Virus record (IMG/VR): IMGVR_UViG_3300030333_002333
Coordinates: 1-52,854 of that record
From: a virus
Reading direction: 5' to 3' (one strand)
Length of the DNA stretch: 52,854 bases
The position numbers were made by a program, and so were the translations under genes. The notes below the pieces were generated by a model. That model saw nothing but the letters and a program-made list of their open reading frames with translations. It was not told where the DNA came from and did no database searches. This document shows positions 9,326 through 17,409 of the stretch, piece after piece. Numbering within the stretch: position 1 is the first letter of the stretch; each line of letters starts with the position of its first letter.

Positions 9326-11343
9326 TGTATTTTGGAACACATGGATTACTAGGTGCTATGATAGGAGTACCAGTTGGTGCAGGAATTAACGCAGCAGTTA
9401 ATGCTTTTGGCAGTGGTGAAAGTGAAGAGTATAGTAATGCTGAAATAGGTGCTGCATTGGGTACTGGTATGTTAGCAGGTACTATGGCTAAACCAGCAAT
9501 AGCATGGGCTGGTAGAAACATGGCTAATTTCTCTGAGGGTTATTATAATCTTGAACCTTTTGATGACATGACTAGATTTGAATCAAAGGTTCTTGGTGGT
9601 AACCAAAAAATGGTTAGTATAAAAAGAAACTTAGGCAGTGCTATTCGTGGTAAGCAACAATTAAGAAACAATGTAGACTTAACTCTTCTTGATAATAAAG
9701 AATTAAAAAAGATACAAAACAAAACTCAATTTGAAAAACTACAGGTTGAGTTAAATGCGAATGATGTAAGGAACCCTAGAACGGGTAAGCCTATTGATGC
9801 AGTTACTCAGTATCATAGATATAAAAATAACAACTTTCCTAATAGTCCTAACACTACTGCTGAAGAAGCTTTGTGGCATTTCAAACAAGAGAGAGCAAAG
9901 AAAATAAACTTTAATTTAGATAAGACAACAGCATCTCTTGAAAGACAGATAGCAAGTTGGTCACAAGGTGGAAACAATTATGAAAGAATGTTAAAACATA
10001 TGAATCCACAAACTCCTGATGAAATAAGAGCATTTAATAGAAGGATGATGTTAAACAAAGCGAAAGCTTCAGTATTATATAGTAATGCTATGAGGGAATT
10101 TGAAAAGGCAGGTGAGTATGGTAGAAAATGGAGACATGAGATAGCAAAGAATGAGGTCCATGCTATGTGGGCTAATAAACCTTGGAGTAAAAGAAGATTA
10201 GCTCAGGCTGGGTATGCTTGGGAAGGTGCTTATAGATGGGGAGATTTAAAAAAGTTCTTTGATACTCCGGGTCTTAACCAATGGGAAAGAAGTGTTAATG
10301 ATGTTGGTAAAAAGGTTGCAAGTGCCCTTAAAGTGCCCGGGCTTGCCCCAACATTAATGAATGATAATACTGTAATAAATTTCATGAGGAATACTAATGT
10401 ACATGATAATGTTATCAAGCGACAGCCATCCAGAGTATTCCAAGGAATAGGTAGAGACATAGCTCATCTAGCAGGAAATCATAATTACAAACTATCAGAG
10501 GTTAGGTCTCATATTCGTAACAATCTAAAGTACAATCCTCATAAGTATAACTTTACAACTAGGGACTTAAAAGAATGGTCTGAAAAAACTAATGATGAGG
10601 TATTCAAAAGACAGTACAAAGAATGGAAAGGAATGAAGAAGTCTCAAAAACTCAGTGATAAGGGGCTAAAGCTTTATAATAGATTATCTTATAAATATGG
10701 TAAAGCAGTTGCTGATGACATGCTTAAACAAGCACAAAAACAAGGTGCTTTTACTAAAGCATTTGGTGCTGGTAGAGGTAACTTTACTATACAAGGTATG
10801 GGTAGGGTCACAAAGAGTTATCTTGAAGGTGGTATTAATATGACCACAGAGTTTAGAGCATTTGCAGAACCTAGAAGTGCAGTACCAAAGGTTGCTATGA
10901 GGACAGTAACAAGTGACCTTAGTGACTTATTATATAGTGTTGAATCAGGTGTACAAAGGAATGTTCCATTGATAGCAGAAGAGCATTATCAAACTTATAA
11001 TGGAAAGACAGGTAAATTATTATCAGGTAGACCAGCTATGACAAATAGCAATCCTTTTAAGGGTAGATATGAGGCTGGTCTTGATGACTTAAAACAAAAC
11101 AGATTAATAAGAGGTGATGTTAAGAGAACTTTATTAAAGGATGGGTATAATAAGATGTTGAGTTTAAAGAACTTACGCTTTCTTCAACGAGCAGTTACTG
11201 AAAACCCAACCCGTTTTTTAAAGTACGCAGCTAACAGGTCCTTAGGTATTGTATCCAATCCAGTTGTTGCATCAGGTTTAATAGCATGGAGTGTGTTTGG
11301 TGGCATGAAGGGTGAGCAAGAACTTTCCGATACTTTCCAGTAG
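9325..11343 (+). CDS. Putative internal virion/ejection protein, 672 aa
   Basis: It starts at the ATG overlapping the stop of the giant polymerase-like gene (TAATG), so the two are probably translationally coupled. The N-terminal 70 residues are Gly/Ala-rich and hydrophobic (GLLGAMIGVPVGAGIN, then IGAALGTGMLAGTMA), like the membrane-active starts of ejection proteins. The middle is highly basic and helical (many Lys, Arg, Asn). Near the C-terminus there is a further hydrophobic run (NPVVASGLIAWSVFGGM). No enzyme motif is visible. It is the last gene of the rightward unit. The role as a virion protein entering the cell with the DNA is inferred from position and composition. Confidence 0.6.
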   Translation: MYFGTHGLLGAMIGVPVGAGINAAVNAFGSGESEEYSNAEIGAALGTGMLAGTMAKPAIAWAGRNMANFSEGYYNLEPFDDMTRFESKVLGGNQKMVSIKRNLGSAIRGKQQLRNNVDLTLLDNKELKKIQNKTQFEKLQVELNANDVRNPRTGKPIDAVTQYHRYKNNNFPNSPNTTAEEALWHFKQERAKKINFNLDKTTASLERQIASWSQGGNNYERMLKHMNPQTPDEIRAFNRRMMLNKAKASVLYSNAMREFEKAGEYGRKWRHEIAKNEVHAMWANKPWSKRRLAQAGYAWEGAYRWGDLKKFFDTPGLNQWERSVNDVGKKVASALKVPGLAPTLMNDNTVINFMRNTNVHDNVIKRQPSRVFQGIGRDIAHLAGNHNYKLSEVRSHIRNNLKYNPHKYNFTTRDLKEWSEKTNDEVFKRQYKEWKGMKKSQKLSDKGLKLYNRLSYKYGKAVADDMLKQAQKQGAFTKAFGAGRGNFTIQGMGRVTKSYLEGGINMTTEFRAFAEPRSAVPKVAMRTVTSDLSDLLYSVESGVQRNVPLIAEEHYQTYNGKTGKLLSGRPAMTNSNPFKGRYEAGLDDLKQNRLIRGDVKRTLLKDGYNKMLSLKNLRFLQRAVTENPTRFLKYAANRSLGIVSNPVVASGLIAWSVFGGMKGEQELSDTFQ

Positions 11344-11436
11344 AATTTTTTTCAACTAAAATTGCAAATCCTGATGGGCATACTCTCTAATTAAAATAAA
11401 AAAAACCAGATTTAAATTTTGGTATAATTTTTCAAA

Positions 11437-11483
11437 AGTGGGGTATAAGAGAGCATACACCCCACTAGCAGACTTACGAGTCT
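11437..11483 (-). terminator. Terminator between convergent transcription units
   Basis: An 8-bp perfect stem AGTGGGGT (11437-11444) / ACCCCACT (11459-11466) is followed on the minus strand by TTTTGAAAAATT, a Rho-independent terminator pattern for the leftward unit. A second hairpin AGACT-TACG-AGTCT (11470-11483) lies just before it on the minus strand and overlaps the stop of the last leftward gene. The 11344-11436 stretch is very AT-rich with T runs and holds no gene. Confidence 0.65.
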
Positions 11484-11685
11484 ACTGAGTAAGAACAGGT
11501 CTTACACAGTTCTTGAAATACTGACATCCTTCTTTCAATTCTACAAAGCATTCTTTGTTATAGTAACCTTTATTAACCCTTTGATAGATTTGTCCTGAGT
11601 CAACTCCTCTTATAAAAAGCACACCCATACATTTACCACAGTCCCAATTGGCACAGTGTTTCTGGGCTTCGCTTTTTTTATTCAC
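11482..11685 (-). CDS. Small cysteine-rich protein, 67 aa
   Basis: The GTG start at 11685 overlaps the end of the upstream gene (GTGAATAA). Several Cys/His residues (HCANWDCGKCMG, then C48, CQYFKNCV) suggest one zinc-binding knuckle. This resembles small phage zinc-ribbon or whiB-like cysteine proteins only in composition, and no family is recognised. It is the last gene of the leftward unit, directly before the terminator. Function unknown. Confidence 0.6.
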   Translation of the reverse strand: MNKKSEAQKHCANWDCGKCMGVLFIRGVDSGQIYQRVNKGYYNKECFVELKEGCQYFKNCVRPVLTQ

Positions 11686-12034
11686 AGTTTACACCGGGCT
11701 CACAAAAATCAACACCTCTAGCTTTCATTTCCTCCTGTCTTCTTTCTTCTTCCATCTTTTCTAATTCATTAGATAGACCTCCGAAGAAAACAGAAAGTTC
11801 TTTGTCTTCTACAGTCATTCCTAAAGTATGTAACTCTTCTTGTGTTAAACGAACAACAGCAGTGTTATGTTCTCTAGGATTAGCCGTATTACTTAGTGGC
11901 TCTCTTTGTGTTTTGTGATTGAAGTCGTATTGTGATTTTATTGCATCTTCTATTTTCCCAGATAATGTTACCCTCTGTTCTTTGGATAATTCAATATCAC
12001 TAGAAAATAGTATTGCACTTATTAGCTTTCTCAT
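11678..12034 (-). CDS. Hypothetical protein, 118 aa
   Basis: The ATG at 12034 is chosen because AAGGAG lies 9 nt upstream. An in-frame ATG at 12115 would place a terminator hairpin inside the gene. The protein is acidic and helical, with a Glu/Arg-rich C-terminal coil (LEKMEEERRQEEM) ending in CEPGVNCE. No family recognised. It overlaps the GTG start of the downstream cysteine-rich gene and is probably made from the same message. Confidence 0.6.
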   Translation of the reverse strand: MRKLISAILFSSDIELSKEQRVTLSGKIEDAIKSQYDFNHKTQREPLSNTANPREHNTAVVRLTQEELHTLGMTVEDKELSVFFGGLSNELEKMEEERRQEEMKARGVDFCEPGVNCE

Positions 12035-12062
12035 ACTCGTCTTCTCCTTATTTAAAAAGTGT

Positions 12063-12100
12063 GGGGAGCAACTACTGTTAATCGTAGAATGACGCTCCCC
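12063..12100 (-). terminator. Composite hairpin with T-run upstream of the 118-aa gene
   Basis: GGGGAGC (12063-12069) pairs with GCTCCCC (12094-12100). An inner hairpin CTAC/GTAG (12072-12075/12084-12087) lies inside. On the minus strand the stem is followed by ACACTTTTTAAAT, then the ribosome-binding site of the 118-aa gene. It could terminate or attenuate leftward transcription. The adjacent 12101-12297 stretch is AT-rich and holds no convincing gene. Confidence 0.5.
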
Positions 12101-12297
12101 TGTGTAACCAAACAATACAATCGGTTTTGATTAAGTTTTATTTTTCTAATTAAATGCCAACCTAATTATCATTTGTCAAACCATCCTTTCCTATAATAAC
12201 AAAAGTTCACAGTACATAACACGCACTTCCAAACATCTTGATAGTTTATGTATTCCCCATCAAGCTTTAAAGTTATTAATTGTAATGTTTAGTTAAT

Positions 12298-12603
12298 CTA
12301 TTTTAAACTTTCTTCTGCCTTATTTACCATTTCAATAAGGTCTTTAATAAATGTTCTTCTTTTAGTGTTCTCTTCTAAAGCAGGGTTGAAAGTTAGCATC
12401 TGTTTTTCTTCTTGTGCTACACGATTTTTAATTTCACACATTCTTTTAAAACCAGAACTACCAATTTTGATTTTTCCTTCACCCAACATTCTAACATAAA
12501 ATTTTAACAATTCTAAGTGAGAACCAAATGGACTAGCAGACTCTCTGTTACCATCAGGTAAGTCTAATTTTGTACCATTCCAATACATTGTTTTAACTGC
12601 CAT
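12298..12603 (-). CDS. Hypothetical protein, 101 aa
   Basis: It starts with ATG in a TAATG overlap with the stop of the upstream HNH gene, preceded by a strong GGAGG. The protein is soluble and mixed-charge with a helical C-terminal half (FIKDLIEMVNKAEESLK). No family recognised. It is co-transcribed with two nuclease genes, so a minor role in DNA metabolism is possible but not shown. Confidence 0.6.
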   Translation of the reverse strand: MAVKTMYWNGTKLDLPDGNRESASPFGSHLELLKFYVRMLGEGKIKIGSSGFKRMCEIKNRVAQEEKQMLTFNPALEENTKRRTFIKDLIEMVNKAEESLK

Positions 12604-13037
12604 TAGTATCTTCCTCCTTTGGCTAATTTTCTCATCACATATTCACTTATTTCTTCAGGTAATTCTATTACCAAGTCAATAAGCATTGTGAAGTCTTGTT
12701 CATCCAATGGACCTTTGCGTGTGTTACAAGTCTTACAAATTAATTGCAAATTCTCCACTACGCTATCTCCACTTTTTGATAGTGGAATAATATGGTCACA
12801 TGCTATGTTTCTAAATGTTAGTATCTTACTGCAATATTTGCATTCAGTACCGTATATATCTAAAAACATCTTTTTTAATTCAACAAGTTCAATCTCGAAT
12901 TTTACATCATTTTCAATTGACCTTCTTTTTAAAGAAGACTTTAGGGTGCTTATTTTACGCAACAGTTTCTTATAGGCACGCTGCCAATAAGCACCATGTA
13001 CGGGTTGGAGTACAGTTCTAAAGTCTTCTTTTTTCAT
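12603..13037 (-). CDS. HNH endonuclease, 144 aa
   Basis: The C-terminal half carries a complete HNH signature: CKYC (C66, C69), DH at 81-82, N96, then CKTCNTRKG (C101, C104, N105, K108). The two CxxC pairs would hold a structural zinc and D81-H82/N96 form the metal-dependent nuclease site. The N-terminal 60 residues are basic and helical, probably DNA-binding. The start overlaps the stop of the preceding nuclease gene (ATGA). It may be a packaging-associated HNH nuclease, a replication or recombination nuclease, or a freestanding homing-type enzyme. Its place in the replication operon favours one of the first two. Confidence 0.85.
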   Translation of the reverse strand: MKKEDFRTVLQPVHGAYWQRAYKKLLRKISTLKSSLKRRSIENDVKFEIELVELKKMFLDIYGTECKYCSKILTFRNIACDHIIPLSKSGDSVVENLQLICKTCNTRKGPLDEQDFTMLIDLVIELPEEISEYVMRKLAKGGRY

Positions 13038-13570
13038 CTTTTATAATCTTCCAATTGTTTACAATCTATAGCTAAGTATATTTTATTATTATCTTCGTAT
13101 TTACCAAATTTACCACTACCCAATCTATTCCATACATCTGCCAAACTCAATACCCATTTTTCATCTTCTGTATTACTATAAACAAAAAACCTTACAGGTG
13201 CAATACCATTCCATAAGTTATATTCATGCAAATCATCTATCTTAAACTTAACTTCATCTCTACAGCCCTTGACCTCAAGGAAACTAATAGAATTGGAAGC
13301 GTAAACTAATAAATCAGGCATGCATCTTAAAAAGCTTGGAACTTGAAACCACATAGCACTAGGTATTCTATCATCTTTTGAGTCAAAACCTATGTTTTTA
13401 TATATGATATTCTTTGAATCGAGATATTCTTCGGCTTTTACTTGAGCAATATCTATTCTATTGGTATTACGCAATTGAAAGTCTCCATCTGAATCTATCG
13501 TACCATCAAACTTATCAACTAACATTTGAGCTAGTTTTTCTTGGTCTTTTAGGTCTTTAAGCGTACTCAT
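13034..13570 (-). CDS. PD-(D/E)XK-type nuclease, 178 aa
   Basis: MPDLLVY (P85, D86) followed by FLEVKG (E99, K101) reproduces the PD-(D/E)XK metal-binding core, with a plausible upstream acidic/Gln segment at about 70-80. Length and operon position suit a recombination nuclease or Holliday-junction resolvase-like enzyme. The exact subfamily cannot be settled by eye. It starts in a TAATG overlap with a small membrane protein gene and overlaps the HNH gene downstream. Confidence 0.7.
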   Translation of the reverse strand: MSTLKDLKDQEKLAQMLVDKFDGTIDSDGDFQLRNTNRIDIAQVKAEEYLDSKNIIYKNIGFDSKDDRIPSAMWFQVPSFLRCMPDLLVYASNSISFLEVKGCRDEVKFKIDDLHEYNLWNGIAPVRFFVYSNTEDEKWVLSLADVWNRLGSGKFGKYEDNNKIYLAIDCKQLEDYKR

Positions 13571-13749
13571 TAACCTTCATCCATAAGGTAATTTAACAAT
13601 TCGACATCGGCTTCTTTAGCCTCATTAACACCTTCTTCTATACGATTTAATCTGAGTATGACGCTCCACCATAAGCCGAGCATACATAGCCATAAAAATT
13701 CATAAAAAGGAAAATGTTGTTCTTCTACGAATGTTTCTAACCATTCCAT
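13570..13749 (-). CDS. Small single-span membrane protein, 59 aa
   Basis: AAAGGAGG sits 5 nt before the ATG at 13749. Residues about 15-32 (FYEFLWLCMLGLWWSVIL) form one transmembrane segment, preceded by an acidic N-terminus and followed by a charged C-terminal tail. The stop overlaps the start of the PD-(D/E)XK gene (TAATG). Function unknown. Confidence 0.65.
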   Translation of the reverse strand: MEWLETFVEEQHFPFYEFLWLCMLGLWWSVILRLNRIEEGVNEAKEADVELLNYLMDEG

Positions 13750-13773
13750 AATTTCCTCCTTTAGGAAAATAAA

Positions 13774-13844
13774 GGGGCTTCCACAAAGGAAAGTCTAATG
13801 ACCATGACGACATTAGCTAGTTGTGGAGAAGAGTGGAGAGCCCC
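13774..13844 (-). terminator. Large composite stem-loop with T-rich tail
   Basis: GGGGCT (13774-13779) pairs with AGCCCC (13839-13844). Directly inside, TCCACAA (13780-13786) pairs with TTGTGGA (13821-13827). The interior holds a roughly 34-nt loop with a further imperfect palindrome. On the minus strand the stem is followed by TTTATTTTCC and then the AAAGGAGG of the next gene. It probably terminates or attenuates the message that ends at 13851. Confidence 0.55.
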
Positions 13845-13850
13845 TTAAGT

Positions 13851-14033
13851 TTAGTCTATATTCTCATAGCCCTCTTCTGGAAATTCAGCATTCTCACAAG
13901 TGTTACAAGTAACACCTAGTTCAGAATCATCACTTTCAGAAGTGCCGTATTCTTCCCATACTGTGTCAGTATTGCCACAAAGGCTACACTCTTTTTCAGC
14001 AGGGTCTCCACCAATTGGCATTAAATCAGGCAT
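13851..14033 (-). CDS. Small zinc-ribbon protein, 60 aa
   Basis: Two CxxC pairs (CSLCG and CNTC) separated by about 22 acidic residues form a zinc ribbon. The internal ATG at 14033 is preferred because it overlaps the stop of the upstream gene (ATGCCTGA). A longer version starting at 14078 would overlap by 53 nt. The acidic loop (ESDDSELG) and C-terminus are typical of small phage-encoded zinc-ribbon proteins of unknown target. Confidence 0.65.
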   Translation of the reverse strand: MPDLMPIGGDPAEKECSLCGNTDTVWEEYGTSESDDSELGVTCNTCENAEFPEEGYENID

Positions 14034-14223
14034 TTTTCTTAGGTCTTCCTCTTTTCTTAGGTTTACAAAGGCTTTCAACCATTAACTCAAGCTCATTTAC
14101 TTTATGTTGTAGAGCTTTAATGGCTTTTTTATTAGCCCATGTGAAGTTACCTAAAGTTTGTAACTTTTTCCACAGTCCATTACTGCGTTTTTTCTTTTTG
14201 AAAGGATTGTATAATAGTCTCAT
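14026..14223 (-). CDS. Small basic protein with AT-hook-like tail, 65 aa
   Basis: AGGAG lies 7 nt before the ATG. The N-terminus is Lys/Arg-rich, the middle is a short coiled coil (IKALQHKVNELELMVESL) and the C-terminus KKRGRPKKN matches the AT-hook core GRP flanked by basic residues, which binds the minor groove of AT-rich DNA. A DNA-binding architectural or regulatory role is inferred. Confidence 0.6.
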   Translation of the reverse strand: MRLLYNPFKKKKRSNGLWKKLQTLGNFTWANKKAIKALQHKVNELELMVESLCKPKKRGRPKKNA

Positions 14224-14310
14224 TTTCTTACTCCTAGTTCTATTGAGGTTTCTATTAAATTAAACAAGATGATATTAAAAAGGATATAGTTTCCTTCTTC
14301 TCTGTCGTAA

Positions 14311-14376
14311 CCAATAACCCCAAAGGACAAGGTTCCCCATAATAAATATACCATGAGAGAACCCTGCCCTGATTGG
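14311..14376 (-). other. Stem-loop in the gap between the 65-aa gene and the Gp157-like gene
   Basis: CCAAT (14311-14315) pairs with ATTGG (14372-14376). Inside it GGTTC (14331-14335) pairs with GAACC (14359-14363). The element occupies most of the 14224-14389 gap. No T-run directly follows on either strand, so a leader or processing structure is as likely as a terminator. Confidence 0.35.
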
Positions 14377-14389
14377 ATTTGGACGAATT

Positions 14390-14944
14390 TCATGAGCGTT
14401 TAACTCGTTTCACCTTGTTGATTGTTGCTCCGTCAGGCATATCTTTATTATCCTTTGCTAAGGACATACAAGCTTTGCGTAACTTTGCTTTATCTACTTT
14501 CTGCACTATTTCAGTTTTTATGAAATCATCTGGGAGTGCATTTTGGTCATGTACAATGACCGAACCAAATGTTTCGTACAACTTATACCTTGCAGTATCA
14601 GTTTCTAAAACTCCATTTTCATCTCCAAGTTCTTCTATCAACATTGGTAGTAAAACTTTATTAAGATAATCAGAAGTTCTAGTTAAGGCATTTTTCCTAT
14701 TTCGTAACCTAGCAATTTCGTCTTTATGAGCCTCTATCTCTGCGTCTATCAGATATTCTCTTTCCTTGATATTTTGTGAGAAAAAGTCAATGCCATCAGC
14801 CTTGTCCTTAATCTTTCCTTGTATCAAGGATTGTTCTTCTAATAAAGCAGGAAGATTAGATTCCTCTTCGAGTTCCATCCTAAGCATTAAATCCATATGG
14901 TCTCCAATAAGCTCTTTTGCAGTTTGCTTTTTATCGTTATTCAT
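14390..14944 (-). CDS. Siphovirus Gp157-like protein, 184 aa
   Basis: The order of features matches the phage Gp157 family: an acidic helical N-terminus, a central coiled coil with RLRNRKNALTRTSDYLNKVLLPML, then a beta-rich segment (ARYKLYETFGSVIVHD) and a C-terminal segment LPDDFIK..KVDKAKLRKACM..PDGATINKVKRVKRS. Family members are frequent in phage recombination/replication modules and have been linked to phage resistance, with no settled biochemistry. AAGGAG precedes the start, which overlaps the end of the primase-helicase gene. Confidence 0.8.
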   Translation of the reverse strand: MNNDKKQTAKELIGDHMDLMLRMELEEESNLPALLEEQSLIQGKIKDKADGIDFFSQNIKEREYLIDAEIEAHKDEIARLRNRKNALTRTSDYLNKVLLPMLIEELGDENGVLETDTARYKLYETFGSVIVHDQNALPDDFIKTEIVQKVDKAKLRKACMSLAKDNKDMPDGATINKVKRVKRS

Positions 14945-16736
14945 AGTCTCTCCTTAATCTAAATGATGGTCTCCATCTTAAAGGAACATCCTCAAAGAGT
15001 TCTCCATCTGAGTTTTTAAACAATGATAGTAGTTTTACTGGGTCTTTGGATTGCCCATTAATCCCAATAACTTTACGACTAGCATTTTCAATAGCACCAC
15101 TACCTTTACCAGCATATAAATCAAGAACATCATTTTTAGAATATTCTCTACTTACCTGTGATAATTGTATAATTATTATATCATTATTAACTGCCATGTT
15201 AGATAAGCTATGACTTATATATCTAATACCTTCATATTCACCACGGTGAGAAGGACCAGCATCTATCAAGTCAATGTAATCTACAACTACAACTTGAGGG
15301 TCTAACTCTTTAATCTTATGAGCAATATCCTCAACTGTTGGTTGTATGGTTTGTATAATTATATGGTCTAATAATTCTTTATGGTCATCTGCTATCTGCT
15401 TTGCATTTGCTTCTACTTGTTGTTTATCTACATCAGCAACTATTTGAATGTGTCTTTTATGCATGTACCAATCACTCAATTCTAAACTTAAATATAATGT
15501 ATTTAGTTGTTGGTCTGGGTCTATTCTATCTTGTGAAGCGTTATAACCTAAGACTATATTTTGAGCAACTGTTGTTTTACCAGCACCAGTTGGACCAAAG
15601 ATGGTTACCAACTCACCGGGATATATCGTACAATCTAAATTAGGAAGTCCAAAGATTTTTGATAAATCTATAGTTCTTCCACTGAAATCCGTAGACAGTC
15701 TTTCTTCTAGTTTCTGCTGTAATTGTGTGAAGTCCTGTACATTAATTGTATAGTCCTTTCTCTTGTAATGAATACAATGTGTTTGACATCGTGCTTTCAT
15801 CTCTGGGTCTTGACATCCATATTGATACCCATTATTGTATACTGATTCGACCTTCTCCAGAATAATGTTTTCAGATAATTGATTATCATTCCAATATAAA
15901 AGTGCAGCCTTAGTAGCGTCACTTGGTATACCATTTCTTCTAAAGTGTGATGCAATTCTGAGTATTATATTGTTTCGAGTACCAGATTGAGGTCCTTCTT
16001 TCCACATTTGCTGTACACATGGTACAACTTTTGTAGGTTCCTGAACGGCTTTAAAGGCTCTTACTGTCTCAACATTGGTTTTTATACTAGTTTGTAGGGA
16101 ACCATCTCCCCACATAGCATCTTCCCAATCAATACGGGATGGTGTCTTTGCCAGTTCTTTAACATCTTCAAACTTCATACTAATGAAAGATTCAAAAGGC
16201 ATAAGAGTTTTAAATAAATTTGATTTAGGATTTTTAGTACCCTCTTCTCTATAAATAGATGTTCTCATATAAACAGCAGGGTCTATATCGATACTTTCTA
16301 TTAATTGAGTCATGGTTTGTTTAACCATGTAAGGTAAATCCTCATGTGGCTCAAATCCAAAACAATCAGAACATACCATTATATGATACCCAGTTCCACT
16401 ATAATAGATTTTATAATTACCAAGTTTTAAACCTAATTCCATTAACTCTCTTACTGCAGACTTTGCTTGTTCTAAAGTATACTCATCAGAATTATCTTTC
16501 TTATCAATATCTATAAGTATGCTATCAGTATAGCGTTTACCCATATAATCTTTTAAAGAATGATGAGTTCTAACAAAGTCTACTGCAGTATCATCATATA
16601 AATAATGAGACCGATAGATAGGCATAGTCTGCCCCTTGTCAAAAAATTCATTAAGATTTTTCTCGTATTCCCCAAGGGTCATAAGGAGTCCCCGTTGCCG
16701 AGGACTCCCTATTGCTACTTCAACATATAGTGCCAT
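14937..16736 (-). CDS. Bifunctional archaeo-eukaryotic-type primase / DnaB-like helicase, up to 599 aa
   Basis: The N-terminal half has primase motifs. Counting from the alternative ATG at 16682, ILIDIDKKD (D58, D60) is the metal-binding hhDhD and YSGTGYHIMV (S95, G98, H100) is the nucleotide-binding motif; downstream RTSIYREEG..KSNLFKTL is the third region. A CQDPEMKARCQTHC cysteine cluster links it to a RecA-fold helicase with Walker A GPTGAGKTT and Walker B VVVVDYIDLID, then LSQVSREYSKND. Primase plus helicase in one chain would unwind and prime the replication fork, as T7 gp4 does with a different primase fold. No phage DNA polymerase was found, so host polymerase is presumably recruited. 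The first ATG (16736) lacks a clear ribosome-binding site; the ATG at 16682 follows a hairpin. Confidence 0.85.
   Translation of the reverse strand: MALYVEVAIGSPRQRGLLMTLGEYEKNLNEFFDKGQTMPIYRSHYLYDDTAVDFVRTHHSLKDYMGKRYTDSILIDIDKKDNSDEYTLEQAKSAVRELMELGLKLGNYKIYYSGTGYHIMVCSDCFGFEPHEDLPYMVKQTMTQLIESIDIDPAVYMRTSIYREEGTKNPKSNLFKTLMPFESFISMKFEDVKELAKTPSRIDWEDAMWGDGSLQTSIKTNVETVRAFKAVQEPTKVVPCVQQMWKEGPQSGTRNNIILRIASHFRRNGIPSDATKAALLYWNDNQLSENIILEKVESVYNNGYQYGCQDPEMKARCQTHCIHYKRKDYTINVQDFTQLQQKLEERLSTDFSGRTIDLSKIFGLPNLDCTIYPGELVTIFGPTGAGKTTVAQNIVLGYNASQDRIDPDQQLNTLYLSLELSDWYMHKRHIQIVADVDKQQVEANAKQIADDHKELLDHIIIQTIQPTVEDIAHKIKELDPQVVVVDYIDLIDAGPSHRGEYEGIRYISHSLSNMAVNNDIIIIQLSQVSREYSKNDVLDLYAGKGSGAIENASRKVIGINGQSKDPVKLLSLFKNSDGELFEDVPLRWRPSFRLRRDYE
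16685..16708 (-). promoter_or_regulatory. Hairpin immediately upstream of alternative primase-helicase start
   Basis: GGAGTCC (16685-16691) and GGACTCC (16702-16708) form a 7-bp perfect stem with a 10-nt loop. On the minus strand its last base lies 2 nt before the ATG at 16682. If the first ATG (16736) is used, the hairpin is inside the coding sequence; otherwise it would sequester the only purine-rich stretch (GGGGA) before the start and could control translation. Confidence 0.35.
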
Positions 16737-16755
16737 AGTATTTCCGTGAAGAATT

Positions 16756-16780
16756 AACTATAGTTTATAGTTGTCGACAA
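16756..16780. promoter_or_regulatory. Paired inverted repeats between the SSB-like and primase-helicase genes
   Basis: AACTATA-GTT-TATAGTT (16756-16772) is a perfect 7-bp inverted repeat. It abuts the 10-nt perfect palindrome TTGTCGACAA (16771-16780). They fill the 48-nt gap between the stop of the SSB-like gene and the primase-helicase. An operator or RNA structure is possible; the factor involved is unknown. Confidence 0.35.
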
Positions 16781-16784
16781 AGCA

Positions 16785-17408
16785 CTAAAACGGCAAATCA
16801 TCGCCTGATGCAGATGTCGTGGTTGAAGTAGTAGTGTTGGCAACATCCTCATCGGACGCCTCCTTAATATACTGCTTTTGTTGCATATAGGTAACATAAC
16901 TAGTTAGTTCTGCTTTCCCTTTTGCATCATTAGAGCATATTTTGCCAAGAACTCTTTTATACACCTTTGCTCCTGCCTTTTTAGGGGCTTCTTTGTAAAG
17001 ATATATATAGAAGTCAAATGGTGGCTCTAACATAGGATTGTCAGAACCATTCATATTGTTTATGTGGTTATTAAGAGATGTTTCAATGTTGTCAATGACA
17101 CCACCTTCTTCATCTTCCCAAGTTCCCATGGTGTTAATACCACCTTCATAACCAATAGCATCCTTAAAATAGTTAAATTGTCTAACCATTTTATTGACTT
17201 TCACAGTACCATCGGCTTCTTTATCAAAAGAACCTTTGATACTATGAACTTGGGGATATTGACTCCCTTTTAAGTTGAAATGGACATCAATCCATACATC
17301 AGCCCAATCATATTGGTCTGACCTGTCTTCAACTTTGATTATACCAGCCTCAAAGTAACCAGTAAAATCATTCTTGACAGAAGATGTTTTGGTTTGTAAT
17401 AACGCCAT
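16785..17408 (-). CDS. SSB-like single-stranded DNA-binding protein, 207 aa
   Basis: The last residues, GDDLPF after a Ser/Thr-rich low-complexity linker, copy the acidic DDxPF tip with which bacterial SSB proteins and phage analogues recruit partners. The preceding 180 residues are beta-rich with aromatic residues, compatible with an OB fold, but I see no diagnostic SSB motif there. The ATG at 17408 is preferred over 17426 because GGAG sits 9 nt upstream and the upstream gene stops at 17410. It lies between the RecA-like and primase-helicase genes, where an SSB would be expected. Confidence 0.75.
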   Translation of the reverse strand: MALLQTKTSSVKNDFTGYFEAGIIKVEDRSDQYDWADVWIDVHFNLKGSQYPQVHSIKGSFDKEADGTVKVNKMVRQFNYFKDAIGYEGGINTMGTWEDEEGGVIDNIETSLNNHINNMNGSDNPMLEPPFDFYIYLYKEAPKKAGAKVYKRVLGKICSNDAKGKAELTSYVTYMQQKQYIKEASDEDVANTTTSTTTSASGDDLPF

Positions 17409-17409
17409 G

